A stretch of 64,000 nt of DNA from Eledone cirrhosa. Lineage: Eukaryota; Mollusca; Cephalopoda; Octopoda; Eledonidae. Both the position numbers and the translations under genes were made by a program. Each line of letters begins with the position of its first letter. The stretch's first letter is position 1. Under the pieces are notes generated by a model. The model ran no database searches, was not told the DNA's origin, and saw nothing but the letters and a program-made list of their open reading frames with translations. The stretch lies in assembly GCA_964016885.1 (NCBI GenBank), contig OZ024740.1, forward strand, positions 200,562,037 to 200,626,036, read 5' to 3'. Below, piece by piece: positions 1 through 12,880 of this stretch.

Positions 1-65
1 GACAACGAAAATACAGATGACAGAAAAAATATAACAAATGCAACAACAATATCAACACCACTAAC

Positions 66-1713
66 ATGAAAACAAATAGCGACAACACCAACACCAACAA
101 TACCAACTGCACCGGGAACAACGGTAGCAACAAAGACAACAATGATAACAGCGACAGTGCTAACAACAACACCGACAAGAACAACGACAAGGACAACCCC
201 AACGAAAACAAGAAGAACACTTTCGCTGCGGCAGCAGCAAAAAAGAGGCCATGCTTCAACATGGACCTCTCAAACAAAGATGAAAAATTGGCTAAGGTAT
301 GGAAGCTCATCAATCAAGAGCAGACCTGGGCCAAATTAACTGTCCCAGTAGAAGCTATTGAGGCAGTGGAGCGCAGAACGGTGCATTATAGATGCATCTC
401 AGCATAAACCAAAAGGGCAGCTTTAATCCCACAAGAAGATGTCGAAGTCGCGCTGAGGTGCATCAGAGAAGAGACACAGTACATAGAGAGGGGCAGAGAG
501 TATGGCACCATTTCGGTTTTATTCAAGTCAGAAGCCCTCGCTATGAAACACGCTATGACTCCTTGCAAAAACCAACAAGGTCATAATGTATCACTCCCAC
601 ATGGGAAAAAGAACGGCCCGTCTCCGCATTCCCAGAATCCCACCAGGACTTGACATGTGGTGGCTTCTGGGATGTGAGATTGTGGAGGGGACGGATACCG
701 TCCCGATAGAAGTGACCAGAACGGCCAGAGAGGACTGGTCTGGGGTTGACTTGGAGATCCTTCTCCAGATCAGGCCCGAGAATGTGAAGACAATCCCGGA
801 CCACATCCGCCTTCAGAATGGGACGGTCATTCACATTATGACCGAAGGCAAAAGGCCGCAGTGTTTTGTTTGTGGGGAAAAAACCCATTTGCAAGCCTTC
901 TGCCCTCAACTGCTGGAAGAGGCAAGGGGTCGAAAGGCTCCACTGCTGCCGACGCCGGGGCGAGGACCACAACCAACACAAGCACCGGCAAAACCACCAA
1001 CAACAACACCAATAGAAAAACCACCACCAACATTGACCACCCAGGGAGGAAACGAGGAAAGCTGTCAAATTCCCACTCCCCCCCAAAATACACACACCAA
1101 TATAACCATAAACATACATACAGACACACTGACAAACACAGACCCCTCATCTACCAGTAGTGAAGATGAGGGAAAACCAAAATCCTCAAAATAATAAAAA
1201 AAGGAAACACAAAAAGAAAAGAAAAACTCAACAAAGCACAAAATCACCCCCAATAAAAAACGCAGACACCACCCACGCAAACATCTCTCCAATAACACCA
1301 ACATCAATACCACCAGCACCATCACCATAATCCCCCAAACGCAAACAACCTAAACAGCGCAAGAACAAATATACACACAAACATCTGAAACCACAGACAC
1401 CGCACTCACAACAAACACAGATACAACCGAAACACCATCACCAAAACCATCACCACCACAGCCACGCAAACAAATAAAATCACACCAACAAAACATACAA
1501 AATTTCGTGCTCGTCAGGAGGCCCAACAAGGAACTGATGGTCCTCGTAGCACGAAGTGAAAATATACAAAAAGAGGGGGACATTTTTAAATCGAGCACAT
1601 TTCGCGTGCCGGAAGATTTGGCTCTGGTGCGAATGTCGCTCGATATATTCAAAGAAATACGAGGCAGCTTTCTTCGGGACGTGGGAACCCCGAACGTAAA
1701 ACCCACTTCATGA
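66..1713 (+). pseudogene. LINE copy A ORF1 (nucleic-acid binding protein), frameshifted
   Basis: The N-terminal part (66-407) is very rich in Asn, Asp and Thr. The frame then shifts, and the best-preserved segment is 586-1194, which carries a CCHC zinc knuckle CFVCGEKTHLQAFC (C-x2-C-x4-H-x4-C) near its residue 93. Pro/Thr-rich sequence follows. A basic, hydrophobic C-terminal piece (1507-1713) in another frame has a counterpart in copy B, so the original ORF1 probably ran to about 1713. ORF1 proteins of this kind bind the element RNA in the ribonucleoprotein; that role is from family knowledge. ORF2 begins 117 bp downstream. Confidence 0.65.
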
Positions 1714-1829
1714 CTTTTAAAGGGGTTCCTAAAAGAAACCCCACCAACTATGGAGGTCGAACAACCCGACTTTCACAAGAGCCCGGAAGCTAAGTAAACC
1801 TTTCCTCTCTCTCTTTTTAACCTGCCAAC

Positions 1830-4800
1830 ATGGCCGTATTAAGAGTAGGATGTTTAAATGCTCGAGGTCTCGGATCGTCCTGGAAGCAGGGTCACCTGCT
1901 CAACGACCTCAGGTCTATAGAAATGGATGTAATTGCCGTCAGCGAGACCAGGATTTCTGACCCGCGTGCACTAGCCCCCATTTTCGATGACTATCAGATA
2001 TTTGCATCTGTTAGCCGGCCGGTAATGGGAGGCGGGGTGGCAGTGCTGTTTAGGAAAGGCCTGGATCTCGAGGTAATGTCGATCTTCCGGGACACAGTGA
2101 TCCTGGACGTGAACAATAACGAAGGTGGTGCCTCTAGACTGGTGGTCGTCTATGCTCCTACTGGGGCAGGACGGCCCGACTTCTTTAGACGCCTGGAAGC
2201 CTTTCTGGGTACGTCTCGCCTTTTACTGTTAGCGCGGGACTGGAACGGCAACTTAGACGCTCGTTGGGACTGTGTTGGAGTATCCGATAGGAGCGGGCGG
2301 TGCAAAAGCCTCAAGAATCTGATCAGCCAGTTCCAACTGTCTGACATGTACCGACTAGATTTCCTTAATGTGCCAGTGTGGACCTGAGCTAACCGCATAG
2401 GGTCATCTATATCGTATATAGACAGTATATTCATTAGGAAAATAGACAGAAATAGTGTAAGCTGTCCACGTTTTGAAACGGTCGCCTATTCAGATCACAA
2501 GTTTGTGATCTGTATGGTCGACCTAGATAAGACGCGTAGGTTAGGACCTGGTTACTGGAAGCTAAACATGTCATTTCCGGCACGTAAGGCTTATAGGGAC
2601 CAGGTCAATAATTTAGTTAAGAAAAAGTTGACAGGAGGAGTCGTCAACAATAGATGGTGGGGGCTCTCAAAAGAGAGATTAGAGTAATGTCGATAGAGTT
2701 TAGCAAAGAAGAAGCTTTAGAGAAAAATTAAAAGGAGGGGGAGTTGGTATATAAGTTAGACGAGGCTATTGGTAGTGGCATTGCAACTGACGTGCTAGCG
2801 GCGAGATTGGCATTATACCATTTATTCAATGCGAAACACGAAGGTTGCATTGTCAGAGCTAAGGCGCGTGCTCTGAGAAACGAGGGAACCAAAGCTGTTC
2901 GATGGGCCCGCGCAGCAGAGGCGCAGCGTGGTAATAAAACCACGATCCGGTCTATGACGGACCGAGACAGGCACGAGCTGAGCGATTCCAAGAGGATGTG
3001 TGAGGCGTTTCGCCAACATTTGGCTCGGCTGTTCGGGGGAAGTGGCGGGTCATAGATGGTGGCGGACTTCAGTCCCTACCTCGATGGCTTGCCGCGCATC
3101 ACGACGGCTGACGCTGGGCGCTGCGAAAGGCCAATTACTTCAGCCGAGATTCAGGATGCCCTTGTCGGCTGCATGAGGCGCAAGTCACCCGGTTTGGATG
3201 TTCTGCCCTACGAGCTTTACGTAAATATGCCAGACTTGTTCTCCAATCTCCTCGAAGCCCTCTACTGCAACTGGCAGCAAAACGGGAGTATTCCCAGTTC
3301 TGTGAGCCGGGCCGTAGTGACGCTGATAAGGAAAGACGAGAATAAGAGGGACACATTAGACAATTTCAGGCCCATAACTCTGCTCAACACAGAGTTTAAG
3401 ATTTTGGCCAGGGTGTTAGCGAAGAGGTTGGCGCTTGTCGTCGGGGATTTGGTTGGGGAGGCGCAAACTTGCGCAATCCCAACCAGGTCCCTACACGACA
3501 ACCTCCACCTAATGCGATACATCATAGAGAGGGTAGGGTGTAAACCTGGCTTCGGTGGGGCTCTGATCAATTTAGATCAATCGAAAGCATTCGATAGGGT
3601 CGACCATCGGTACCTGGCGGCTGTCCCAAGGCGGATGGCTTCGGCCCTGTCTTGAAAAGCTGGATCGCTGCAATGCACAGCTGTACCTGCTGGATGGTCA
3701 AAATTAATGGCCACCTCTCGGAACCATTTCAGGTCTCCCGATCAGTCCGTCAAGGGTGCCCTCTCTCCTCCCTTCTGTACGTATTAACTCTCGAGCCTTT
3801 ACTGCGGAAGCTGGAACTGTTGCAGGGCATCCCGCTCGAACCGGGATGCGGAAAGGCTGTGTCGGCTTATGCGGACGACATCACCGTGATGGTGTCGGAC
3901 ACCTCAGAAATCGAGGTGGTCGGCAACTTATTGGAGGAATATGAAAGGTTGACGGGAGCAAAGCTTAACCCGGAAAAGTCGGTGGGCTTGCAACTCGGCA
4001 CCTGGAGAGTCAAGTCCATGCCGTCCAACAGCGTCGTTCCGCGCTGGACGGAAGGATCGGTAAAGTTGCTAGGGGTTTGGTTCGGGCCAGACCTCCAGGT
4101 GCATAAGAATTGGGGCGAGGTGACGGGCAGGTTAGCCAGTCTCACCCAGAAATGGGCTGGGATGAAGCTATCACTGAAAGGTCGGGCGGAGGTGACGAAC
4201 GCATACATCACGTCCGTCATCTACTCCCGTATGACCGTCGTCCCGTGCCCCCGTTCGCGCCTCGCCATCTTGAAGCGGCTTCTCTTCAAATTCTTGTGGA
4301 GGTGTCCAGGTTCCGCTGGTGAGGCAGTCCATCTGCTGCCAGCACCCTCTACGTGGAGGGCTGGGCATGCCGTGGCTAATGAAGCGCAGGCACGCGCTGA
4401 GGCTGCAGCATCTCCAGATATTCTGCCTAAACGCTGAACATGTGTGGTCGCCGTTCGTCAGACGGGCCTATCCGCAGCTCGTTTCTTTGACTGAGCTGCA
4501 GTCCTGGGTCAAGAAGAGACCGAGACTGGGTGACTCTCATCTGAAATGTTGCCAGGCACTCACTGCCCTCTACCAGGCGGGCAATGCGGTCAGTGGATCT
4601 TCCACTCTAGAGTTCTATAGAGGCTTAGTGGTGGGCAAGTGCGATGACGCACTCGGAGAGGCTCTGGGAGTCAACGAAGTCGAACTAACCAGTCTGTACT
4701 GGAGGTCTTTCGAGCTGGGGACGATGGATAATTTCCCAAAATCCCTCGCTTGGCAGTGATACCGGGTTGCACTGCCGGTTCGAGATACACTCTACAGGCA

Positions 4801-5134
4801 CGGAAGTGCTGTCAGACGAACATGCCCGAGATCCGCGCAGGGCGACGAAACCGTTCTGCACGCACTCGTCCAGAGTCCGTGCATTACTGACTTGTGGAGT
4901 TATGTTGAACAGCTGTTGTCGCGTATAGAATGGATCCGGCTATTGGCCGAGTCCATAATGAAGATCCACCCGCCGCCTTCTTTTGGCCAGGAAGGGCAGG
5001 GAATTTTCCTCTGTCTGGTGGCAGTAGTGAAAGCGGTTGTATGGTGGACCAGGTTGAAAGTACTGAAGACAGACACTTTTCTCTTCGGCCAATCCCTCAT
5101 CAACTTTTTCAAGTTTTACTTGGAAGGAAGGTGA
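1830..5134 (+). pseudogene. LINE copy A ORF2 (APE endonuclease + reverse transcriptase), broken
   Basis: The start ATG at 1830 opens a typical APE endonuclease: NARGLGS, SETRIS (catalytic Glu), YAPTGAGRPDFF, DWNGNLDARWD and SDHKFVI. A TGA at 2385-2387 replaces a Trp that copy B retains. Reading continues in the same frame to 2687, then shifts (2744-3055, 3056-3655, 3652-4437, 4319-4759, 4892-5134). The RT shows RPITLLNTEFKILA, INLDQSKAFDRVDHR, VRQGCPLSSLLYVLTLEPL and the catalytic AYADDITV. The C-terminal zinc-finger region (QGDETVLHALVQSPC) has lost one Cys. The product would nick target DNA and copy its own RNA onto it; this copy cannot. Confidence 0.8.
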
Positions 5135-5502
5135 GGGTGGAGAGAGAAGTCCCCCCCCCCCCAGTACATTTGCTGAAATGTGGGTGAATGTGGTTAGAAT
5201 GGCCCGTCTGAGTGGACCTACTCTGGCCATGCGGCTGTAGGTAGGTAAATTTGAGGAGGAGAGGATTGCCCTTCCAGGGTACTCTCGAAGCGTCGGGTCG
5301 TTCCGGACTGGTGGGGTACCTGAGCGAACCCTAGATGGTCATCTCCCCTATTGGGGAATATTTTCTTGTTATAATTTTATTGTTACTTATTGTTACTTTG
5401 TTATTGTTATTCATATTGTTTACTCGATTTTTCTGTAAAACCCGACTGTCCCAGTCTTTTGTATTGCACATATATGTCGGCCCTTGTGGCCAAAAAATGA
5501 AA

Positions 5503-5504
<2 letters not shown>

Positions 5505-5537
<33 letters not shown>

Positions 5538-5552
5538 ATTATTATTATTATT
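5505..5552 (+). repeat. (ATT)n tail of LINE copy A
   Basis: A trinucleotide run follows the 3' UTR end AATGAAATCATT. Copy B ends with the nearly identical AAGAAATCATT before its own (ATT)n, so this is the element's repetitive 3' tail and not an independent microsatellite. Confidence 0.8.
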
Positions 5553-5768
5553 GGCGACCTACGTAGTAAATCGTATCATCGTGAGCTCCGCAAAGGTTTG
5601 TTATTTTCAGTTGTTTAAAATTGCCATTTATGGAAAAATATTATTGTTAACTGTATATATGTGCACATACATTGATTTCTGAAAAGGACACTCAAAAATA
5701 TTGGGGCCTTGAGCCGAAAATTTAAACTTTTTTACAATTATCAAACAAAAATTTTTCTTTGAAAAATA

Positions 5769-7713
5769 ATGAATGTCTCAGAGTCACTCCTTCCTCACAA
5801 TCTAACACCTCACACCGACACCACCATTGTAAATATTGTTACGTTTGCCAACACTGGAAATGTAAGCAGTAGCAATATTTTAAATTTGTCTCAGGCAGAC
5901 GTTCATTGCCCACCATTACCAATGACTGCAGGTGTTAAAGCCGCCACCACCACCACCACCGCGACAACCACCACACCCACCACCACCACCACAGCGACAA
6001 CAGAAACAAAAGAAAAAATAAATTATCTCGTGATATCGAAATGAATTCAACCAAAATGAACTCTTTCACACTGAACACCACTGACGCCACCACCACCACA
6101 ACTGAAACTAAAATTAACAATAGCAAAAATAACGATAACAACAACAGCAACAATGAAATTAAGAAAACTACCCTGAGTTTTGCCAGAGTAGCAAAAACGT
6201 GCAAAGCGATCCAGGTAACTCAGGAGGAATTAGAAGAAGCCAAAGGAATGGTAAAAAAAGATGGGTACAGGGTCAACCTCACTCTCCCACCTAATAACGT
6301 CACCCATGCACCGTGTCTTATCGGACAATTAACATAAAATCGCGCCGAGTGGAACGGGCATCGGAGTACCAAATCCAAAAAGCTTTGGGACATATGTGGG
6401 CAAAAAAAAACCCACATCAGACGTGGGGAGAAGTATGGAACCGTGGCGTGTTTTTTGAAACACCACGGGAGGCCAGAGAACACACAATGGCCCAATTAAG
6501 AAGTGGCGACTTCACACTCGTCCCAAGCTATTGTGGCCAGAGACCTGTGAAGATCAGGGTGACCCACGTTCCACCGGCCATCGAAATTCCCTGGCTAATG
6601 GCTGCCGTCCTCGCCGGCATCGAGGCCAACACCAAGATAATTGAAATAGCGAAAGAAAAGCAGGAGAACTGGTCCGGATCTGGGATGGAACTCCTGATCC
6701 AAGCGGACCATAAAAGCATTGAGGAGATCCCAGAGGTAATAGACCACACTGACGGCAGCCACCTCTCTGTAATTGTCGAGGGCAGAAGACCTAGGTATGT
6801 CGTTTGTGGTGAAGGAACCCACCTAAGGGCTTTCTGCCCTCAGACTAAAAGGTTGAGGCCACCTCTCTTACCCACACCAGTGACTCAACCATCAACACCA
6901 CCAGCAGCAGAAATGGCAGCAACAACTGTAGCAGCAACAACAGAAGCAACTGTAACAGCAACAACCCTAGCAACAGTAGCAAAACCAACACTACCACCAC
7001 CGAACGCGCCAGAACTAGCACCAGCGCCTACACCATCCACCACGCTACAACCAAAACCAACGCCTGTGGAGGATTTTCCACTCCCCGGCTAATCGCAACT
7101 GGAGACAGATTGTGACGACGAGGAGTGGGAAACGGTATCAGGAAAAAAGAAAAAAAGAAACCAAAAAAGAAAAAATTCTCTTCATTCCCCCTCCAAAAAC
7201 AAAATACAGAGGGAAACAAATAAATTATTAAACAAAAAAATTAGGACAGATATGCTACCATCCACACCAGCATCACCAACCCCATCACCACAAACACCAA
7301 CACCATCACCATAAATAACCCCAATACCACCATCACCAACACCACAAAAGTTACCAAAAAGCGTAACAGAAACAAACCCACAACAAACGCAAACAAAACA
7401 AAACAACCAAAACGATACACACTACACAGCATTAAATTTGAACAACAACCAATTATTACACTACATGCAACACAACACCAGCATCACAGACAAAGACTAC
7501 ACAACAACCCAAAATTGCACACCACCTCCACACATACAAATCATTCGCATCACACAGAAAACGTACACGACACTAAAACAAAAATTCCCCAAAGACATCG
7601 GAGACTTCCGACAAACACTCTCCAGGAGGATTTATAAGGACATCCTTCCGGAGGAGGCCACATGCAGTGAAAAGGATGGACAAACCATCCTTCCTGTACG
7701 AGAAGTAAGGTAA
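5769..7713 (+). pseudogene. LINE copy B ORF1, frameshifted
   Basis: Segments 5769-6044, 6041-6337 and 6313-7092 read as one Thr/Asn-rich protein after frameshifts. The knuckle equivalent to copy A reads YVVCGEGTHLRAFC: the first zinc-binding Cys has become Tyr, so it should not bind zinc normally. Long Ala/Thr/Pro-rich sequence follows. The C-terminal segment 7438-7713 ends 35 bp before the ORF2 ATG. The last stretch (IRITQKTYTTLKQKFPKDIG) corresponds to the C-terminal piece of copy A. Confidence 0.6.
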
Positions 7714-7747
7714 GTGGTCTTTCCCATCTTTTCCACTCCATTTCAAC

Positions 7748-10700
7748 ATGACCTCACTCAGAATAGGCAGCATAAATGCGCGTGGCTTGGGGTCGTCATA
7801 GCAGCAGGGCCACCTGCTCAACAACCTCAGGTCACTAAACATAGATGTAGTGGCCATCAGCGAGACCAGAATCTCCGAAGCACGGGCCTTCACACCGATC
7901 TTCGGCAGCTACGATGTGTACGCATCTCCCAGCCGTCCGGGATCGGGGGGGAGGAGTGGCTGTGCTTTTTCGGAGAGGTTTGGATCTCGCCATACGGGCC
8001 ATCTTCCTGGACCCAGAAGGTAAGTTGGTGGTGCTTAGACGTGACCAGCGGAGACTGGCAAGCTTTCAGGCTAGTGGCCGTCTATGCCCCGACAGGAGCA
8101 TCGGCCTGATTTCTTCCCGCGTCTGGAGACGTTTCTTGGAACGTCCCGCTCTTTAGTGTTAGTGGGCGACTGGAACGGTATCTTAGATGCACGCTGGGAC
8201 TGTGTGGGATTAGCGGATAGGGGAGGAGGGTGCAAGAGCCTCACCAACCTGCTCAGGCGTTTTGAACTGTGTGACAGGTACCGATTGGATTTCCCGAATG
8301 TGACAATGTTGACATGGACAAATCGCATAGGGTCATCCAGATCATATCTAGATAGAGTATTTTGTAGAGAAATAGATAGGTCTAACATAGGCTGTCCACA
8401 ATTCAAGATAGACAGCTACACGGACCACAAATTCGTGATCTGTGTGCTCGACTTAGATAGGCTTCATAGACGAGAACCTGGCTACTGGAAGCTAAACGCG
8501 TCCTTACCAGCGCGCAAGGCCTACAGAGACCGGATTAACGAACTAGTTAAGCGGGCGTTGACGGGGGCCATCGTCAACAACAAGTGGTTGTTTTCTATGA
8601 AAAGAGCAATTAGAATAGAGTCCATTGGGTTTAGTAAGGCTTTAGCAATAGAGAAAAATAGAGCAGTGGGAGAATTAGTTAGAAAATTAGATGAGGCGCT
8701 TAGCAAAGGCATCGCGACCGACGTACATGCGGCAAAATTGGCCCTTGACCAATTCTTCAATGCAAAGCACGAAGGCTGCGTTGTCAGAGCTAGGGTGCGT
8801 GCTCTCAGAGACGAGGAGACGAAAGCCGTTCAATAGGCCCGAATGGCGGAGCCGCGTCGTGGCAACAAAGCTACGATCCTGTCTTTGGTGGACCACGACG
8901 TGCGCATGCTACTCGTTCCCGGGCAAACGTGTGAAGCTTTTCAGTGACACTTCGCTTAGATTTTTCGGGGCAGCGGTGGGCCGGATCGAGGGATGGACTT
9001 TAGTGTCTACCTCGACGGGCTGCCGCGGCACTCGGCCACTGAGGCGGAGTGTTGCGAAAAGCCGATAACAGCCAATGAAGTAAGGGAGGAAATGACTGGC
9101 AGCACAAGGGTTAAATCGCCTGGTTTGGATCGTCTGCCCTATGAACTTTACGTACAGATGCCAGACTTGTTCGGAGGCCTCTTGGCGGACGTCTACTGCA
9201 ACTGGCAACATAATGGGAGAATTCCCAGCTCTGTGAGCCGAGGAGCGGTAGAACTGCTGAGAAAGGATCCGAACAAGGGGGATAACATAGATAATTTCAG
9301 GCCCATAACTCTGCTAAACACAGAGTTCATGATTTTGGCCAAGGTGTTAGCAAAGAGGTTGGCGCTTGTCGTTGGTGGTCTGGTGGGAGAGGCGCAGACA
9401 TGCGCCATTTCCGACAGATCCATCCACGACAACCTCCACCTCATGCGATACATCGTAGAGAGGGTAGCTAGGGAACCTGGCACGGGTGGGTCCTTGATCA
9501 ATTTATATCAGTCGAATGCTTTCGATAGGTAAGTCCTGAGGGCGGCTGGCTTTGGGCCCGTCTTCAGAGGCTGGATCGCTGCCATGCACAGCGACATCTG
9601 CTCTGTGGTGAGAGTGAACGGTCACCTTTCGGAACCGTTCAACATCATGCGCTCGGTCCGCCAAGGATGTCCCCTCTCGTCCCTATTGTACGTATTGACT
9701 CTCGAGCCATTACTGCACAAACTGGAGACGTTGAGGGGCGTCCCGCGCGACCTAGGATGCGGAAGATCCGTGTCAGCATATGCGGACGATGTCACCGTAG
9801 TGGTGTCGAACGCCAAACACATCGAGGCGATTGGCACTACACTAAGAGAATACGAAGCGGTGACAGGAGCAATGATCAACCAGGAAAAGTCAGTGGGCCT
9901 GCAGCTCGGCACCTGGAGAGGCAGGTCCATGCCGTCCAAAAGCGTCGCCGGGCGCTGGACGGACGGACCGGTTAAATTGCTAGGGGTCTGGTTCGGTCCG
10001 GGCCTCCAGACGGACAAAAACTGGGACGAGGTGACGAGCAGAGTGGCTTCTCTCACCCGGAAATGGCGGAGAGGAAGCTATCCCTGAAAGGTCGAGTGGA
10101 GGTGACTAACGCGTACATCACGTCTGTCATCTGCTACCGCCTTACCGTCGTACCTTGTCCTAAGCCCCGTCTGACTGCTCTGGAACGTTTGCTCTTTCGC
10201 TTTTTGTGGAAGGGACGCGCTCCGATGGTCAGGCAGTCTATCTGTTGTCAACACCCGCTACGTGCAGGGCTGGGAATGCCGTGGCTGATGATGCGCAGAC
10301 ACGCGCTCAGGCTACGACATCTCCAGCTCTTCCTCGACGGTGATCAGGTGTGGTCGCCGTTTGCTAGACACGTATTTCCCCATCTCGTTTCCTTGACGGA
10401 GCTGCAGTCCTGGGTCAAGAGAAAACCGAGAGGGAGCGCCTGGAGACTGGAATGTCTTCAGGCGCTCACAGCCCTCGACCAATTGGGCAATGTGATCGCT
10501 GGAAACTCCACCTCGGCGTTCTATAGAGGATTAGTGGAGGGGAAGAGCGACGACGTACTTGGGGAAACTCTAGGCGTCGACGAAAATCAACTAGCCAATC
10601 TCTTCGGAAGCACTTTCGGGCCGGGGCCTATGGACAACTTCCAGAAATCTCTGGCCTGGCAGTGCTACCGAGGATCCTTGCCAGTTCGAGATAAACTCTA

Positions 10701-11145
10701 CAGGCATGGAGGTGCCGTCAACCGGGCATGTCCGTGATGCGTGCAGGGCGACGAAACCGTCCTGCACGCATTCGTCCAGTGTCCGAAAATTGCTGACTTG
10801 TGGGTTCATGTCGAACACCTGCTGTCGCGTGTAGGACGGATCCGGCTATCATCTGAGTCCATCGTGAGGATTGCCCGGCCCTCTTCCTTTAGCCGGGAAG
10901 GGCAGGCAGTTTTTATCTGTCTGGTGACCATGGCCAAAGAGATAGTATGGTGGACACGTTTGAAAGGGCTGAAGACAAGCACTTACCTCTTCGGTGATGC
11001 CCTGATTGACCTTTTCAAATTTCATTTGAAAAGGAAAATCAGAGTAGAGAGGGAAGTGCTCTCTTTCCAGCATTTTGTTGAAAGATGGGTGAGAGAAGCA
11101 AGAAAGGCCCGAGTGAATGGGCCTACTCTGAGTATGTATCTGTAA
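7748..11145 (+). pseudogene. LINE copy B ORF2 (APE endonuclease + reverse transcriptase), broken
   Basis: The ATG at 7748 opens RIGSINARGLGSS, followed at once by a stop where copy A has Trp. SETRIS and GGGVAVLFRRGLDL follow in shifted frames. The segment 8084-8836 preserves GDWNGILDARWD and YTDHKFVI of the endonuclease. RT segments are 8993-9532 (RPITLLNTEFMILA) and 9584-10087 (VRQGCPLSSLLYVLTLEPL, AYADDVTVVV). The Asp of copy A's NLDQSKAFDR has become Tyr (NLYQSNAFDR), so a catalytic carboxylate is lost. 10063-11145 is one frame with a single TGA at about 10736 and keeps the C-terminal CP..C..DETVLHAF...C finger. Ends at TAA. Confidence 0.8.
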
Positions 11146-11394
11146 ATTAAACGTGGAAAACTGGGAGAAGGCACTTGCCTTGGTGGTCAGGGTCACTGTG
11201 GCCTTTTACTGGGCTTTCTTCACAAATGTCCCTCCGAAGTCTCCCCCCTATTGGGGAATTTTTCATTGTTATTTTTTGTTACATCCTCTGTTTTTGTTTT
11301 TTATACGCAGAAATGCCCATTTGTACCGTCCTGTATTGTCCTGCACTGTCCTTAATGTCTACTTTATGTAAACACTTGTGGTTAATAAAGAAAT

Positions 11395-11470
11395 CATTAT
11401 TATTATTATTATTATTATAATTATCATCATCATCATTATTATTATTATTATTATTATTATAATCATCATC
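11395..11470 (+). repeat. (ATT)n/(ATC)n tail of LINE copy B
   Basis: The run begins right after TTAATAAAGAAATC, which resembles a polyadenylation-type end followed by the family's trinucleotide tail. Interspersed ATC units suggest later drift. Confidence 0.75.
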
Positions 11471-11499
11471 GTTATTATCAATTCGACATAGTGATAAAA

Positions 11500-12880
11500 C
11501 CACGGACGGAACAACCGTCTTTCCCCAAGAAAACTAAGGTAGGTAGCATTTCACACTTTTTTCTTCATCCAACATGATTCTTTCAAGATAGGTAGTGTAA
11601 ATGCACGTGATCTGCGATCGTCTTGATAGCACGGTCACCCGCTCAACGACCTCAGGTCACTAAACATAGATGTGGTGCTTGTCATTGAGACCAGAATATC
11701 CAACACGTGAAATTTCACGCCCATCTTCTGCGGCTACGAAGGGTAAGCAACTCGAAGCCGTCCCTGATCTGGGGATGGTTTGGCTGTGCTATTTTGGAAA
11801 GGGCTGGATCTTGCAATATGGACCACCTTCCTGGATCCAGAAAGTAAGTTGGTGGTGCTGGATGTGAGTAGCAGCGAAGGCTATGCTTTCAGCCTAGTTG
11901 CTGCCTATGCCCCGACAGGTGCGGGACGGACTGATTTCTTCAGACGCCGAGAGACCTGTTTAGGAACGTCCCGCTCTTTAGTGTTAATGGGAGACTGGAA
12001 CGGTATCTTGGATGCACGCTGGGACTGTGTGGGACTAACAGATAGGGAGGGAGAGTGTAAAAATCTTGCAAACCTGCTTAGACGCTTCCAACTGTCTGAC
12101 AGGTACCGACTGGATTTCCAGAATGTGCCAACGTGGAAATGGACAAACAGCATCGGGTCATCTAGATCGTATTTAGATAGGGTATTCTGTAGATAACTCT
12201 AGTTTAAGTTGTCCACAATTCAAAGTAGTCGATTACACAGACCACAAATTTGTATTCTATGTGGTCAATCTAGATAGGCTTCATAAACAGGGAGCTGGGT
12301 ACTGGAAGCTAAGCGCGTCATTCCCGGCGCGGAAAAGACTACAAAGAAGGGATCAGTATACTATTTAGGCGAGCGTTGACGGGAGCAATCATCAACAACA
12401 ACAGAAGGTTCGCCCTAAAATGCGCTGTTTGAGCAGAATTGATAAGATTTAGTAAGGCTGAAATAATTGAGAAAACTAGAGTAGAGGGGGATCTAATTAG
12501 AAAACAAGAAGAGGCATTTACTAAAGACATTACAGCCAACGTACTCAAGGCGGGATTGACCCTGGACGAATTCTTAAATGCTAAGCACGAGGGCTGTGAG
12601 GTCAGAGCAAGGCACGTGATTTAAAACACGAGGGGACGGGAGCCGTTCAATAAGCGCAAATGGCGGGTGCGAGGCGTGGTAACAAATCCACAATACGATC
12701 TTTGGAACACCACGTCGGGTGAATGGCACTTGATCACAAGCAGATGTGCGAGGTCTTTCGGCAACACTTCACTCAAATCTCTGGGAGCAGTGGCGAGTCA
12801 AACCGAGAGATCGATTTCAGAGCCTATCTCGATGACTTTCCGTGGCTCGCAGCAAAGGAGGTGGAGTGTTGCGAAACACA
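11500..12880 (+). pseudogene. LINE copy C, truncated ORF2 fragment
   Basis: Homology to copy B begins near the end of ORF1 (CGGAACAACCGTCTTTCC region) and continues through the ORF2 start at about 11573. Endonuclease pieces read ETRIS-like, GGGWLCYFGKG in a shifted frame, then GDWNGILDARWD and NLANLLRRFQLSDRYRLDF (11780-12196). Pieces matching the linker before the RT follow to about 12870 (ECCE-like VECCETQ). At about 12880 the match stops abruptly and opposite-strand PLE sequence begins, so the RT and 3' end are absent. Confidence 0.75.

Larger units (their letters stand above)
1..5552 (+). mobile_element. LINE copy A, APE-type non-LTR retrotransposon (L1/Tx1-like)
   Basis: Two consecutive coding regions (ORF1 with a CCHC knuckle, ORF2 with endonuclease and reverse transcriptase) are followed by a 3' UTR and an (ATT)n tail, the layout of a complete non-LTR retrotransposon. 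The 5' end lies at or beyond the window start, so full length is unproven. The RT block RPITLLNTEFKILA and the motif AYADDITV most resemble the Tx1/L1 group; this assignment is from motif memory. The copy is dead: at least five frameshifts or stops interrupt ORF2. Copy B follows directly after the tail in the same orientation. Confidence 0.8.
5553..11470 (+). mobile_element. LINE copy B, same family as copy A
   Basis: This is the longest copy of the family in the window. It starts directly behind the (ATT)n tail of copy A, with a 5' leader of about 215 bp before the first ORF1 codons, and ends in (ATT)n with ATC interruptions. ORF1 and ORF2 can both be followed from end to end, with several stops and frameshifts. 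Copy C, 5'-truncated, follows in the same orientation. Confidence 0.8.
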
